NCBI GenBank assembly: GCA_017939155.1 | Contig: JAGAZZ010000002.1 | Coordinates: 1 to 59,514, forward strand | DNA from: Alphaproteobacteria bacterium | GTDB taxonomy: Bacteria; Pseudomonadota; Alphaproteobacteria; RF32; CAG-239 | Length of the DNA stretch: 59,514 bases | Direction: 5' to 3' | Shown here: piece after piece, positions 8,792-17,975 of the stretch | Layout: each line of letters starts with the position of its first letter | Position numbering within the stretch: the stretch's first letter is position 1 | Position numbers and translations under genes: made by a program | The notes under the pieces: generated by a model | Database searches by the model: none | What the model was told of the DNA's origin: nothing | The model's input: only the letters and a program-made list of their open reading frames with translations

Positions 8792-8820
8792 CTTGATTTT
8801 CATTAATAAAATCCCTATCT
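8792..8820 (+). promoter_or_regulatory. Heat-shock (sigma-32) type promoter before rpoH
   Basis: CTTGATT at 8792-8798 and CCCTATCT at 8813-8820 are 14 bases apart. The known sigma-32 consensus is CTTGAAA and CCCCATNT with 13-15 bases between. The start codon lies about 20 bases downstream, which would allow RpoH to control its own gene. Confidence 0.6.
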
Positions 8821-8838
8821 ATTCCATATTAGGAAAAA

Positions 8839-9738
8839 ATGATGAGTGAACACAAAAACTTAATAGTTGTTGAAAAAAAGCCCCAACTGCCGATGGTGGT
8901 TGAGGAAAATAGTGTTTACGCCTATTTGGAGCAAATCAAGCGTTTTCCGATATTAAGCGAAGAGGAAGAAAAACATTTAATTAACGAATTTCAGCAAAAA
9001 GGGGATTTATTATCCGCTCAAAAGCTGATTACTTCGCATTTGCGCTTAGCCGCCAAAATCGCTTTAACCTACCGCCGCTACGGTCTGCCGATGGCTGATG
9101 TGATTTCAGAGGCAAACCTCGGGCTGATGCAGGCAGTTAAAAAATTTGATATGGATAAAAAAGTCCGCTTGGCAACCTATGCAATATGGTGGATAAAAGC
9201 CGCCGTGAACGATTATATTCTCCGCTCATGGTCGTTGGTGAAAATCGGGACGGTTGCCGCACAGAAAAAACTTTTTTATAACTTAAACCGGATTAAAGCG
9301 CGTTTGGGGATTTATGAAAATAAAGAGCTGGAACCCAAAGTTGTCAAACAAATTGCCGGCGAGCTGATGGTCGATGAAAGAGAAGTGACCGAGATGAACC
9401 GCCGTATCGGTGGCGACAGCTCCTTAAATGTCAGTGTCAGCGATGACGAAGACGGTCGCGAAAAGCTTGAGATGATAGCAGATGGGCGGGAAAACATAGA
9501 GCAAAAAGTAGCCAGCCGTGAAGAATCCCGCTATAAAGCTAAAATCTTAAACGACTGTTTGCAAAAGCTGGACAACCGCGAACGCTATATCATCAAAAAC
9601 CGGATGTTAACCGAAGCCCCCGAAACGCTGGATGATATTGGTGCTCATTTTAATATCAGCAGAGAGCGTGTCCGCCAGATAGAAAAGAAAGCTTTTGAAA
9701 AGCTCTCAGAAGAAGTTAAAAAATCTATGGCGGCGTAA
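8839..9738 (+). CDS. rpoH: RNA polymerase sigma-32 (heat shock) factor
   Basis: The protein (299 residues) directs RNA polymerase to heat-shock promoters. Region 2 spans about residues 60-135 (AQKLITSHLRLAAKIA, DVISEANLGLMQAVKKFD, ATYAIWWIKAAV). The RpoH box typical of sigma-32 is QKKLFYNLN at residues 142-150, and region 4 ends with the helix-turn-helix ISRERVRQIEKKAFEKL. AGGA (8831-8834) precedes two possible starts, ATG 8839 and ATG 8842. A sigma-32-like promoter directly upstream suggests autoregulation. prmC starts 1 base after its stop. Confidence 0.95.
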   Translation: MMSEHKNLIVVEKKPQLPMVVEENSVYAYLEQIKRFPILSEEEEKHLINEFQQKGDLLSAQKLITSHLRLAAKIALTYRRYGLPMADVISEANLGLMQAVKKFDMDKKVRLATYAIWWIKAAVNDYILRSWSLVKIGTVAAQKKLFYNLNRIKARLGIYENKELEPKVVKQIAGELMVDEREVTEMNRRIGGDSSLNVSVSDDEDGREKLEMIADGRENIEQKVASREESRYKAKILNDCLQKLDNRERYIIKNRMLTEAPETLDDIGAHFNISRERVRQIEKKAFEKLSEEVKKSMAA

Positions 9739-9739
9739 A

Positions 9740-10549
9740 ATGTCTTTGCGTGAAGAAGTTATAGAAGCATTAATTAAAGCGCATATTCCATCTCCGCGTC
9801 TGGAGGCGGACATTATCTTAAAGCACGCCGCGCCCTCTTATCCCGATATGTCGCAAGAAGAACGGCAAAACGCTTTGCAAATGCTGAAACGGCGTTTAAA
9901 CCATGAACCGATGGATAAAATTTTAGGCTATAGGGAGTTTTATAAATCGGTTTTTAAGGTAAGCCGCGATGTTCTCTCGCCTCGTCCGGATACGGAAATT
10001 TTGGTTGAAAGTGCCTTGGAGCTGATAGCAAAAAACGAGGTTGTCAAAATTTTAGATTTGGGCACCGGCTCGGGCTGTATTTTGCTTTCATTGTTAAAGG
10101 AAAATCCCCAAGCTATGGGAACGGGGGTGGACGTTTCTGCTAAAGCGCTGGAAATCGCTAAAGAAAACGCCAAAGCGCTCAACCTCTTGTCACAAACAAC
10201 CTTTGTCAACAAAAGTTGGACCGAGCCGGATTTTATCACCGAAACTTATGACATCATTGTTTCAAATCCGCCATATATCCCGACAGAGGAGATTGCAACA
10301 CTCTCAACCGAGGTTAAAGACAATGACCCGCTCAGCGCTTTAGATGGTGGAGCTGACGGGCTGAAGTGCTACCTTGAAATCGCTGAAATTGCCCCGTCGC
10401 TGTTAACAACAGGTGGTCATATTTTGCTAGAAATAGGTTATAACCAAGCCGAAGATGTGATAAAAATATTTGAAAATCAAGGTTTTAAACTTGTAAAAGC
10501 AGTTCAGGATTTAGCTCAAATAAACAGATGTGTGATACTAAAAAAATAA
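9740..10549 (+). CDS. prmC: Release factor glutamine methyltransferase
   Basis: PrmC methylates the glutamine of the GGQ motif in RF1 and RF2, which speeds peptide release. The 269-residue protein has the N-terminal helical domain, the motif LSPRPDTEILVE, the SAM-binding motif DLGTGSGCI near residue 115, and the catalytic SNPPYIP motif. ATG 9740 is chosen because it starts right after the rpoH stop; an upstream start would overlap rpoH. prmC is more often found beside prfA, which is absent here, but the DUF4167 gene downstream matches a common alphaproteobacterial order. Confidence 0.95.
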   Translation: MSLREEVIEALIKAHIPSPRLEADIILKHAAPSYPDMSQEERQNALQMLKRRLNHEPMDKILGYREFYKSVFKVSRDVLSPRPDTEILVESALELIAKNEVVKILDLGTGSGCILLSLLKENPQAMGTGVDVSAKALEIAKENAKALNLLSQTTFVNKSWTEPDFITETYDIIVSNPPYIPTEEIATLSTEVKDNDPLSALDGGADGLKCYLEIAEIAPSLLTTGGHILLEIGYNQAEDVIKIFENQGFKLVKAVQDLAQINRCVILKK

Positions 10550-10673
10550 GTTGCAAAAAAAAATATTTTGTATTATCTATCTTGTGTGTGGCGCAAAATG
10601 AGTGCGCTGTAATTTCCTTTTTTTTAATGTAAATGGTAAATGGGCGGAAAAGCTGCTCGTAAAGTAGGAATAT

Positions 10674-11204
10674 ATGAAAAAACAAAATAACAGATTTCGC
10701 AATGGGAATAACAACAATTGTTATACCTTAAATTATAAGTTTGACAGCGTGAGTATTGCCGGTAAAATAAGCGGCACCGCGCTTGATTTAATCCGCCGTT
10801 ATAATGATTTGGCTAAAGAGGCTCAAAGTTGCGGTGATTATGTGGAAATGGAGGTTTATCGCCAATATGCCGAGCATTACCGCAAAATCGTAACAGAAAT
10901 TAACGAACGCCGTCAGGCGCGCCAGGAAAAAGAATTTCGTCAGGAAGAACAACCTCTTGCTGACGAAAACGGCGTCATTAAAACCGAAGAAACCGAAAAT
11001 GATTCTTTGGAAACTAAAGAAGCTATGCCTGAAGTTGCTGTCGCCCCTAACGGCTATGTTGAAACGCTCCCGGCTTCCGAACCGGCCAAAGCTTTTCATG
11101 TTGTTGAAATAAAAGAACCTGAAGAACCGGTTGTTGTGTCCGAAAAACCTAAAAAAGTTTATCGTCGCCGCACGACGTCTGCCCCGAAAACCGCGGAAGC
11201 ATAA
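10674..11204 (+). CDS. DUF4167 domain protein
   Basis: The N-terminal 80 residues match the alphaproteobacterial DUF4167 family: an Asn/Arg-rich start (NNRFRNGNNNN), then SVSIAGKISGTALDLIRRYNDLA and GDYVEMEVYRQYAEHYRKI, in which the family keeps a helix-rich H-Y pattern. The rest (residues about 80-176) is an acidic linker that ends in a basic RRRTT segment. The function is unknown; the basic N-terminus suggests RNA or ribosome association. It sits just after prmC, the usual neighbour of this family. Confidence 0.85.
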   Translation: MKKQNNRFRNGNNNNCYTLNYKFDSVSIAGKISGTALDLIRRYNDLAKEAQSCGDYVEMEVYRQYAEHYRKIVTEINERRQARQEKEFRQEEQPLADENGVIKTEETENDSLETKEAMPEVAVAPNGYVETLPASEPAKAFHVVEIKEPEEPVVVSEKPKKVYRRRTTSAPKTAEA

Positions 11205-11225
11205 TTTTTTCATCAAGGAGGAAAA

Positions 11226-12362
11226 ATGCCGATTGTACTTGCATTTATTATCGTTGCAGTTTCATCTGTTGCCATAACCTATAAAACCTATACCGGTTAT
11301 GTGGATTATCGCCTGCCTGCCAAAATAGGCTTTTTGCTGTTCTTGATTTTAGGGTGGTGTGCGCCATTGCTGGCTTTTGCAATTCGTCATAAATATTCAA
11401 CCGGTTGGCAGGTAAACTTAACCGAGGGGCTGTATTTTTTCTTTGGCTTTGTCTTCTTTTTGTTTGTCATCACATTAACAAGAGATATTTTGTGGGTCTT
11501 ATTTGATTTAATTCGTCGCGCGCCGATGGAAGAAATGAAGAATCCGGTCGTCTTAAAAAAAGTCAATATTTTTACTTTTATTTTCTGTTTTCTGTTTTGT
11601 CTGTACGGTATCTATGAAGCCAAAAAAGACGCTCCCGTTAAAACCTATGACATAACCTCGCCGAAAGTAAAAAAAGAAACCAAAATCATTATGCTTTCAG
11701 ATTTGCATATTGATGTCAATGTTCCGGTGTCTTATGTCAAAAATCTGGTTGAACGAGTGAACGCGCTTAATCCGGACGCTATTGTTTTGGTGGGCGATGT
11801 GATTGATAATTCTTCTTATAATCTCTATTCCCAAATGGAGGAGCTGCAAAAGCTCAAAGCCAAAGACGGCGTTTACGTCACCTTGGGTAATCATGAGTTT
11901 TATGCCGGTGTTTTCGATTGGATAATTAAATTTGGCAAGATGCAATATACCATCTTAAACAATATGGGCACAAAACTTGATGATACCGGAATTTATCTTG
12001 CCGGTATTCCCGATATTAATGCCGCTCAAGCAAGCAATGTGAAAATAAACTTACCTCAAACATTAAGACAGGCGACAAAAGATGATTTTGTGATTATGCT
12101 TTCTCACACCCCAAAGATAATCGAAGGGATGGATAAGGATAAGATAGATTTAATGTTGTCCGGTCATACGCACGGCGGGCAAATTTTCCCGTTCCATTAT
12201 TTTGTAATGCAGGCAAACCAAGGTCGTCTTGCCGGATTTTATAACGATAACGGGATAAAAATGTATATCTCCCGCGGCACCAGATACTGGGGACCGCCAA
12301 TGCGTGTGTTTGCGCCTTCGGAAATTGCCGTATTCAACTTGAAGCCTGAAAAAAATGTCTGA
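11226..12362 (+). CDS. Membrane-anchored calcineurin-like metallophosphoesterase
   Basis: The 378-residue protein has about four N-terminal membrane segments (residues about 2-20, 33-52, 64-88 and 111-128). A metallophosphoesterase domain follows from about residue 150, with the five metal-binding motifs LSDLHID, GDVID, GNHEFY, LSHTP and GHTHGGQ. This arrangement matches the YkuE/YaeI group, of which some act on UDP-diacylglucosamine-like lipids or phosphoesters at the membrane. The substrate is not readable from sequence. AAGGAGG precedes the ATG at 11226. The 3' end overlaps the next gene by 8 bases, so they are translationally coupled. Confidence 0.9.
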   Translation: MPIVLAFIIVAVSSVAITYKTYTGYVDYRLPAKIGFLLFLILGWCAPLLAFAIRHKYSTGWQVNLTEGLYFFFGFVFFLFVITLTRDILWVLFDLIRRAPMEEMKNPVVLKKVNIFTFIFCFLFCLYGIYEAKKDAPVKTYDITSPKVKKETKIIMLSDLHIDVNVPVSYVKNLVERVNALNPDAIVLVGDVIDNSSYNLYSQMEELQKLKAKDGVYVTLGNHEFYAGVFDWIIKFGKMQYTILNNMGTKLDDTGIYLAGIPDINAAQASNVKINLPQTLRQATKDDFVIMLSHTPKIIEGMDKDKIDLMLSGHTHGGQIFPFHYFVMQANQGRLAGFYNDNGIKMYISRGTRYWGPPMRVFAPSEIAVFNLKPEKNV

Positions 12363-12792
12363 TATATTAACTCAAGCCATGGAAATTGCCCAAACTTATG
12401 ATGTATCAACCGTGCTAAATGGGGCTGTTGTTTACAGTGTAAGTTATATGCCGCATGATAAAAATAAGCAAAAGGCGCTGGACTATCTAACAAAACACCC
12501 CGAAGCCAAAATGCTTGATGACACACCGTGCGGTAAAGCTCTAATTGCTTTAGGGCTGGAGGGCAAAGTCAACGAGGTTGGCGAAGAAATCACCAAAATT
12601 TGGCGTGTCGCATCATTGCGCTTCATTGCCGCCGCCTCAGGCAATATTCACGCTTTTGTAAAAGACGCGGACGAGCGCAGTACATTCTGCACCACTGAGT
12701 TATACGAAATTCTAAAGAATCCGGCTATAACAAAGATTAACAGCAAAGCAAAAGGCTTTTTTGCCAGACATTTTGTGGTACAAAGATACTAA
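12355..12792 (+). CDS. Conserved hypothetical protein coupled to the metallophosphoesterase
   Basis: A 145-residue soluble protein with an alternating helix and strand pattern and no motif I recognise. It starts inside the end of the metallophosphoesterase gene (8-base overlap), so it is probably made with it and may assist it. The end overlaps the convergent RgpF-like gene by 4 bases. Confidence 0.6.
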   Translation: MSDILTQAMEIAQTYDVSTVLNGAVVYSVSYMPHDKNKQKALDYLTKHPEAKMLDDTPCGKALIALGLEGKVNEVGEEITKIWRVASLRFIAAASGNIHAFVKDADERSTFCTTELYEILKNPAITKINSKAKGFFARHFVVQRY

Positions 12793-13775
12793 TCAAGTTG
12801 CGTCTTGTCAGGCACCGGGCGCCTGATTTTCCAAACTGTTATACGGCATATTCTGTAAACATAAAACTCGCCTTTAAATCTTTTTTCAAAGAAAAAGTTT
12901 TGTATGGCTCTTTTTAACTTATATTTTAAACACTTCACATCTTTGGGATATAGGTGATTAAGGGTAACGGATTTTTCAATTAGTCCGTAGTTATAATCAG
13001 TATATTTTTTTATAAAAGTAGGCGCAAGCTGGTGAAAATGATTATCATTAAAGCTAAACGCTTGTTTTTTGATAAAAGGAAACTTTAGTAAAAATAAGAT
13101 AAAATAATCATCGCTGTATAAACGTATTTTGTTGGTGCGCCATCGTGTTAATAGTCTGATATGAACAGGAACATTTTTTAATCCGTTACGTATAAAAGCT
13201 TTTTGGGCTCTATAAAGCAGCTTAATATCATTTCCTTTAAAAACCGCGTCAATGTTTTTGCCGTGTTGTTCAATAAGGCTGGTCATACCGCTTTCATATA
13301 ACCACACAATGTTATTTTTATCAATACCGGGGCGAATACCGGTTAGAAAATCAGCAAACCATTTTTCTAAAAAAATATCAGGTTTTAAAACAACAAAAAA
13401 ACTCATCATAAAACGATTATAACACAAAGACCACGCCGAACAGTCAGAAAAAGACATTTTCTCAAAATAATTTTCAAGCGAATAGAGCGGACCGAAAATA
13501 GAGTCATTGGTTAAAATAACTTCATCATATTTATTTAAGATGCTTTGCAGATGAGAATATAATTTGCCCCAAGAACCAAAATCATATTTACAATGCCTAA
13601 ATGCCTGAGCCGAGATAACGTGAGGGGTGAGTTTATCGAGCTCACTTTTGGGCATTTCGCAGTCCGCCATATAATAAACATCAGCAAGTTTTGCAAGCTC
13701 CCGTACATAATAAATGACGTAATCTTCCATAAGACCGTCTTGAGAATATCCCGCAAATAAACATAATCTTTTCAC
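12789..13775 (-). CDS. RgpF-like rhamnan/glycan synthesis protein
   Basis: The protein (328 residues) belongs to the rhamnan synthesis F family: it has the hallmark YDFGSW (residues 64-69), the preceding segment LFAGYSQDGLMEDY, and the strand VILTNDSIFGPL, which in these glycosyltransferase-like proteins marks the sugar-nucleotide site. They act in polyrhamnose or other cell-surface glycan assembly. The C-terminal 100 residues are basic. The start is a GTG at 13775, with the ribosome binding site GGAGAG 8 bases ahead and buried in a 17-bp hairpin (13777-13818). This gene stands apart from the other glycosyltransferase genes of the window. Confidence 0.8.
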   Translation of the reverse strand: MKRLCLFAGYSQDGLMEDYVIYYVRELAKLADVYYMADCEMPKSELDKLTPHVISAQAFRHCKYDFGSWGKLYSHLQSILNKYDEVILTNDSIFGPLYSLENYFEKMSFSDCSAWSLCYNRFMMSFFVVLKPDIFLEKWFADFLTGIRPGIDKNNIVWLYESGMTSLIEQHGKNIDAVFKGNDIKLLYRAQKAFIRNGLKNVPVHIRLLTRWRTNKIRLYSDDYFILFLLKFPFIKKQAFSFNDNHFHQLAPTFIKKYTDYNYGLIEKSVTLNHLYPKDVKCLKYKLKRAIQNFFFEKRFKGEFYVYRICRITVWKIRRPVPDKTQLD

Positions 13776-13776
13776 T

Positions 13777-13818
13777 ATTTCATCTCTCCATAAAGGTTCA
13801 ATTATGGAGAGATGAAAT
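13777..13818 (-). promoter_or_regulatory. 17-bp hairpin masking the RBS of the RgpF-like gene
   Basis: Positions 13777-13793 and 13802-13818 are perfect reverse complements around an 8-base loop. In the minus-strand transcript the downstream arm contains the ribosome binding site GGAGAG, and the GTG start lies one base past the stem. An ATG-AAA-TAG mini-frame lies in that arm, its stop overlapping the start as TAGTG. No T run follows on either strand. Confidence 0.7.
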
Positions 13819-13914
13819 GAAATTAAAAATATGATTGAAATTCAAATAGTTAAAAATAAGGAGAGAGTGGAAAAAACTCTATAATCTAACCGAACGTCTA
13901 GATTACATACCAAC

Positions 13915-15504
13915 CTAAAACACCTGTTCCCGCGTTGTCCTTAACTCAACTTTCGGGAAGTCCTCTTTTGCTTTGTTCAAATGCCACGCATTACGCGCCA
14001 AAAAGACAGTTTCGCCGTCGTGGTCTTGCGCAATGTTGGCTTGATTGGTGTCAATAAACTTATTCAAAGCGGTTTTATCAGCAGAGGCAATCCAGCGCGC
14101 GGTGTAATATTGTGTTGGCTCAAAAATCACCGGAATATTAAACTCGGTGCGAATTCTATCTGCCATCACCTCAAACTGTAACACGCCGACCACGCCGACA
14201 ATCCACTCTGAGCCGATAACCGGCTTAAACACACTGGCACCGCCTTCTTCGGCAATTTGCTGAAGCGCATTGCCAAGGTGCTTGGATTTGAGCGGGTCAA
14301 GCGCACGCACGGATTTCAACAATTCCGGCGCAAAGCTCGGAATTCCCGTAAAGTGTAACTTCTCTCCCTCAGTCAGCGTATCGCCGATTCTCAGTTGTCC
14401 GTGGTTCGGAATACCGATAATATCGCCCGCGTAGGCGTCTTCGGCAAGTTCGCGCTCTTGGGCTAAAAACATCACCGGTGTCGGCACTTTAATCGGCTTG
14501 CCGGTGCGGATTTGGCTTAACGTCATCCCGCGCTTGAAATGTCCCGAGCATATCCGCATAAAGGCAATTCTATCGCGGTGCTTCGGGTCCATATTAGCCT
14601 GAATCTTAAAAATAAAACCGGTAACTTTTTTCTCATCTGCCGTCACTTCACGTTCAGCCGCCGGTTGCGGGCGCGGGGTAGGGGCAAGAGAGTGTAAGCC
14701 TTCCAAGACTTCTTTAACGCCGAAATTGTTAATTGCACTGCCAAAGAAAACCGGTGTCAGCGCGCCGGCCAGATAAAGCTCTAAATCAAACGCCGGACAA
14801 AGCTCTTTAACCATCATCACGTCTTCACGGAGCTTGCTGACCGCGTGCTCCGGCAAAAGCTCATCAAGCTTCGGGTCGTCCAGCCCTTTGCAGGTTTCAA
14901 TCACGCTGTTAAGCTGTCCTTTGTTGCCGGTTTTGTTCATCAAAATTAGCTGGTCGTTGAGCAGGTCATAACACCCGAGAAAGTCTTTGCCGCTACCAAT
15001 CGGCCAGCTTGCCGGACAAACATCTAAAGCCAAAGTCTTTTCAATGTCATCTAACAATAAAAACGGGTCTTGCCCCTCTCTATCCATTTTGTTAATAAAT
15101 GTCAAAATCGGGATATTGCGCAAACGGCAAACTTCAAACAACTTTTTAGTTTGTGTTTCAATACCTTTAGCCGAGTCGATAACCATCACCGCCGAGTCGA
15201 CCGCTGTCAACACGCGGTAAGTATCTTCTGAAAAGTCTTCGTGTCCCGGTGTATCCAAGAGGTTAAACGTGATGTTGTGATACTCAAAAGTCATCACCGA
15301 AGAAGCAACCGAAATGCCGCGCTCCTGCTCCACTTTCATCCAGTCCGAATGGGCGCGCCGGTTTTCACCTCTGGCTTTAACCGCGCCTGCCGCCGCAATG
15401 GCACCGCCGAATAAAAGCAGTTTTTCGGTTAAAGTCGTTTTACCGGCGTCCGGGTGCGAAATAATCGCAAATGTTTTTCTTTTGTTAATTATGTTTTCTG
15501 GCAT
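13915..15504 (-). CDS. prfC: Peptide chain release factor 3
   Basis: RF3 is a GTPase that removes RF1 and RF2 from the ribosome after peptide release. The product has 529 residues, the same as E. coli RF3. It shows the P-loop SHPDAGKTTLTEKL, switch II DTPGHEDFSEDTYR, and NKMDRE. The characteristic RF3 insertion and C-terminal domain (VFKPVIGSEWIVGVVGVLQF) are present. The start has no clear ribosome binding site. It stands alone on the minus strand, divergent from the GT-C gene at 15663. Confidence 0.97.
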   Translation of the reverse strand: MPENIINKRKTFAIISHPDAGKTTLTEKLLLFGGAIAAAGAVKARGENRRAHSDWMKVEQERGISVASSVMTFEYHNITFNLLDTPGHEDFSEDTYRVLTAVDSAVMVIDSAKGIETQTKKLFEVCRLRNIPILTFINKMDREGQDPFLLLDDIEKTLALDVCPASWPIGSGKDFLGCYDLLNDQLILMNKTGNKGQLNSVIETCKGLDDPKLDELLPEHAVSKLREDVMMVKELCPAFDLELYLAGALTPVFFGSAINNFGVKEVLEGLHSLAPTPRPQPAAEREVTADEKKVTGFIFKIQANMDPKHRDRIAFMRICSGHFKRGMTLSQIRTGKPIKVPTPVMFLAQERELAEDAYAGDIIGIPNHGQLRIGDTLTEGEKLHFTGIPSFAPELLKSVRALDPLKSKHLGNALQQIAEEGGASVFKPVIGSEWIVGVVGVLQFEVMADRIRTEFNIPVIFEPTQYYTARWIASADKTALNKFIDTNQANIAQDHDGETVFLARNAWHLNKAKEDFPKVELRTTREQVF

Positions 15505-15662
15505 ATCGGCACTCTGTAATTAAAAGATTAAAAATGTATCCGCATACTAACAAATAAAACGCAAGATGCAAGAATATTTTTTATTAAAATGATTTGCACC
15601 TTGACATTTTGAGCCACTTGTATAACAGTCAAAATATGATTTATAAATAATAGGGTAAGGTG

Positions 15663-17321
15663 ATGGTTAAAAATATTTTTAAACATTTATTGAATATAAA
15701 AGCCATGTTTTGCCTTGTCCTGTTACTGAACTTGAGTGTTGTTTTCCATATTTTTCAAGCAAAACAAGCTTTTCATTCTGACGAACAATGGTCGTATGCT
15801 CATGCCAACAGTTCCAAAGGGGCTTACCTTGATGCGGAAATAGACTCATATTATCAGGTTAATGATGGTATTCGCCAAAGATTGTTTAACCGCTGGATAG
15901 ACGGGCAGACTTTTAATGACTATTTGACCGTGCAACAGGGTGAACGCTTTAAATATCGTCATATATACGAAAACCTGAAAATAGTCGAGCATCCGCCGTT
16001 ATATTTTCTTTTGTTACATACGGTATGTTCGTTTTTTCCTGACAATTTTGATAAATGGCACGCCGGCTCAATAAATATTGTGCTTTTTATATTGATTTAT
16101 ATAGCGCTTTTTAAGCTCTCCGAACTGATGCTGAACGACAGCCGGCTGGCCGTATGCTGCGTTGCTTTGTGGGGCTTTTCCGAAATCGGCCTTGATACGG
16201 TTGTTTTTTTGAGAATGTACATTTTGCAAACTCTGCTTTCAATTTGCCTGATGTATGAGGCTATAAAAATAGTAAAAGAAAACAAAGCTTCCTCTAAACA
16301 GTTATTTTTCACCTTTTTATATTCGTTTTTAGGAATTTTCACCCAATATAACTCAATCTTCTTTTCCTTTTTTGTGGCATTGGTAGTATGCTGGATAATG
16401 TTAAAACGCAAAAATTACCGGCTGATGTTTTGGTTTGGCGGCGTTATAGCGTTGAGCGTGATAATGTTGTTTATTGTTTTTCCTCCGGCGTATAATGTCT
16501 TGTTCGGTTCTATGCGAGCAAGACAAGTGATGTCTGGTATAATGTATTCTGGAGCAGATAGCGAAGCTTATATGATGGAATTTTTGTTTCGTGCAGAACG
16601 TAATCTTTCTGTTTTAAGAGAAATACTGTTTACGCATTTTTTTGCGTTTAATGCTATAAATGGCAAAATTATAGCCTTTGTGCTTATTATGCTGACAGCA
16701 TCCTGTATTTACCTTAAAGTAAAAATCAGCCCGAGTGTAGCTCTGTTGCTTTCTGTAGTAGCGCTTTATACTATATATTTATTTTCTATGCCGTATATGC
16801 ATATATTTCACAGTAGATATTATATGAATATTATGCCGTTTTTTGCCATCATAACAGTTCTGGCGGTAAATAAACTGCTGATAACAGCAGGTATAAGTCA
16901 GAAAATTAAAATTGTGATGATTGCTATATTGGTGTTTGTTAACGCGCTTTGTCTGAATTTTTCTGATAAAAGCGCGTATGTTTTTGAATATGGTATGCCG
17001 GAAAAAACAACAGCCGCTCATATCAAAGATAATGATGTTTTTATTAATGCCGGAGACAAGTTTATCTGGTTGCATTCAATGGTCTATTATCTGGCTCCGG
17101 CAAAACGGGTTTATATTACCGAAGATATTTGCAGCTTGCAGGCATTAGCGCACATTGCAAAAGCAGAAATGCCGGTCGTCTTGACTTATTCATCATATAT
17201 CAAAAGCAGTCCTGATAATCAAAATATAGATTGTTTAAAGCACATAGGACTGACTCATATAACCACAATTTGCGCCAGCCAACATTGTTATAATGTATGG
17301 GAAAAAAGCAATTTAAAGTAG
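15663..17321 (+). CDS. GT-C type polytopic glycosyltransferase-like protein
   Basis: The 552-residue protein has about ten membrane segments spread through residues 15-460, and a periplasmic C-terminal domain. The first large loop carries HSDEQW near residue 40, the acidic site expected in GT-C enzymes that use polyprenyl-phosphate sugars. EHPPLYFLLLH near residue 110 is a signature shared with the ArnT/PMT (GT39-like) group. It likely moves a sugar from a lipid carrier onto a surface glycan or lipid. AGGG lies 7 bases before ATG 15663; GTG 15660 is an alternative start. Confidence 0.72.
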   Translation: MVKNIFKHLLNIKAMFCLVLLLNLSVVFHIFQAKQAFHSDEQWSYAHANSSKGAYLDAEIDSYYQVNDGIRQRLFNRWIDGQTFNDYLTVQQGERFKYRHIYENLKIVEHPPLYFLLLHTVCSFFPDNFDKWHAGSINIVLFILIYIALFKLSELMLNDSRLAVCCVALWGFSEIGLDTVVFLRMYILQTLLSICLMYEAIKIVKENKASSKQLFFTFLYSFLGIFTQYNSIFFSFFVALVVCWIMLKRKNYRLMFWFGGVIALSVIMLFIVFPPAYNVLFGSMRARQVMSGIMYSGADSEAYMMEFLFRAERNLSVLREILFTHFFAFNAINGKIIAFVLIMLTASCIYLKVKISPSVALLLSVVALYTIYLFSMPYMHIFHSRYYMNIMPFFAIITVLAVNKLLITAGISQKIKIVMIAILVFVNALCLNFSDKSAYVFEYGMPEKTTAAHIKDNDVFINAGDKFIWLHSMVYYLAPAKRVYITEDICSLQALAHIAKAEMPVVLTYSSYIKSSPDNQNIDCLKHIGLTHITTICASQHCYNVWEKSNLK

Positions 17322-17416
17322 CATATAATAAAATATTTGTTAGTAAAACAATAATAAAATTGATAACAATAATTATAAATATAAAACTAGAATGGAGAAC
17401 TATGGAGTAAAATATT

Positions 17417-17959
17417 ATGAGTGATAGAAAAAATATAAAGAAAATATTTTGTCTAATTATTGGTGGCATTTTATACATTTTTATGCTGATAGCAGGATAT
17501 AGCATTTGTTCAGCTTATAGTTCGGGTTTGGTGCTTCTTTACACCCCTTTTGTAGTTTTGATATCTGCCTTTATTATAGTTGCTTTTTGGTTTTATTTTT
17601 ATAAAGACTTATTTGAAACATTTATTATATTTTTAATGTATGTATTTCTTGGCTTTTCATATCTTATAATGGCTCCCTATGCTATAGATAGAAGTTTATC
17701 AACTTTTATATTTTTTTATACAGTTCAAAATGGTAGTATTGAAGAAAATAAAATATCTGAAAATTACAAAGATGATTTTATTAAAAAGCGTTTTGATGAT
17801 GCTGTAAAAGGTAATTTTTTAAAGAAAGAAGGAGAAATATATACACCTCAATTTAGAGCGAAATTATATTATTACGTTATGTATCCTCTAGGAAACATAA
17901 CAAATACTTTAGATAACTATAAATATTTTGAAAAAGATATTAAAAATAATTCAAAATAG
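17417..17959 (+). CDS. AT-rich small membrane protein of unknown function
   Basis: The 180-residue protein has about four membrane segments in its first 110 residues, followed by a soluble Lys/Asn/Tyr-rich tail. Base composition is far more AT-rich than the flanking core genes, as is that of the next gene, so the two probably arrived together. No family is recognised. The 17-base gap to the next gene suggests an operon. Confidence 0.6.
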   Translation: MSDRKNIKKIFCLIIGGILYIFMLIAGYSICSAYSSGLVLLYTPFVVLISAFIIVAFWFYFYKDLFETFIIFLMYVFLGFSYLIMAPYAIDRSLSTFIFFYTVQNGSIEENKISENYKDDFIKKRFDDAVKGNFLKKEGEIYTPQFRAKLYYYVMYPLGNITNTLDNYKYFEKDIKNNSK

Positions 17960-17975
17960 TAAAAGGGATGGGTAA

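Noticed and set aside
13777..13818. Intrinsic terminator for prfC or the RgpF-like gene
   Set aside because: No T run follows the stem on either strand, and it directly adjoins a start codon.
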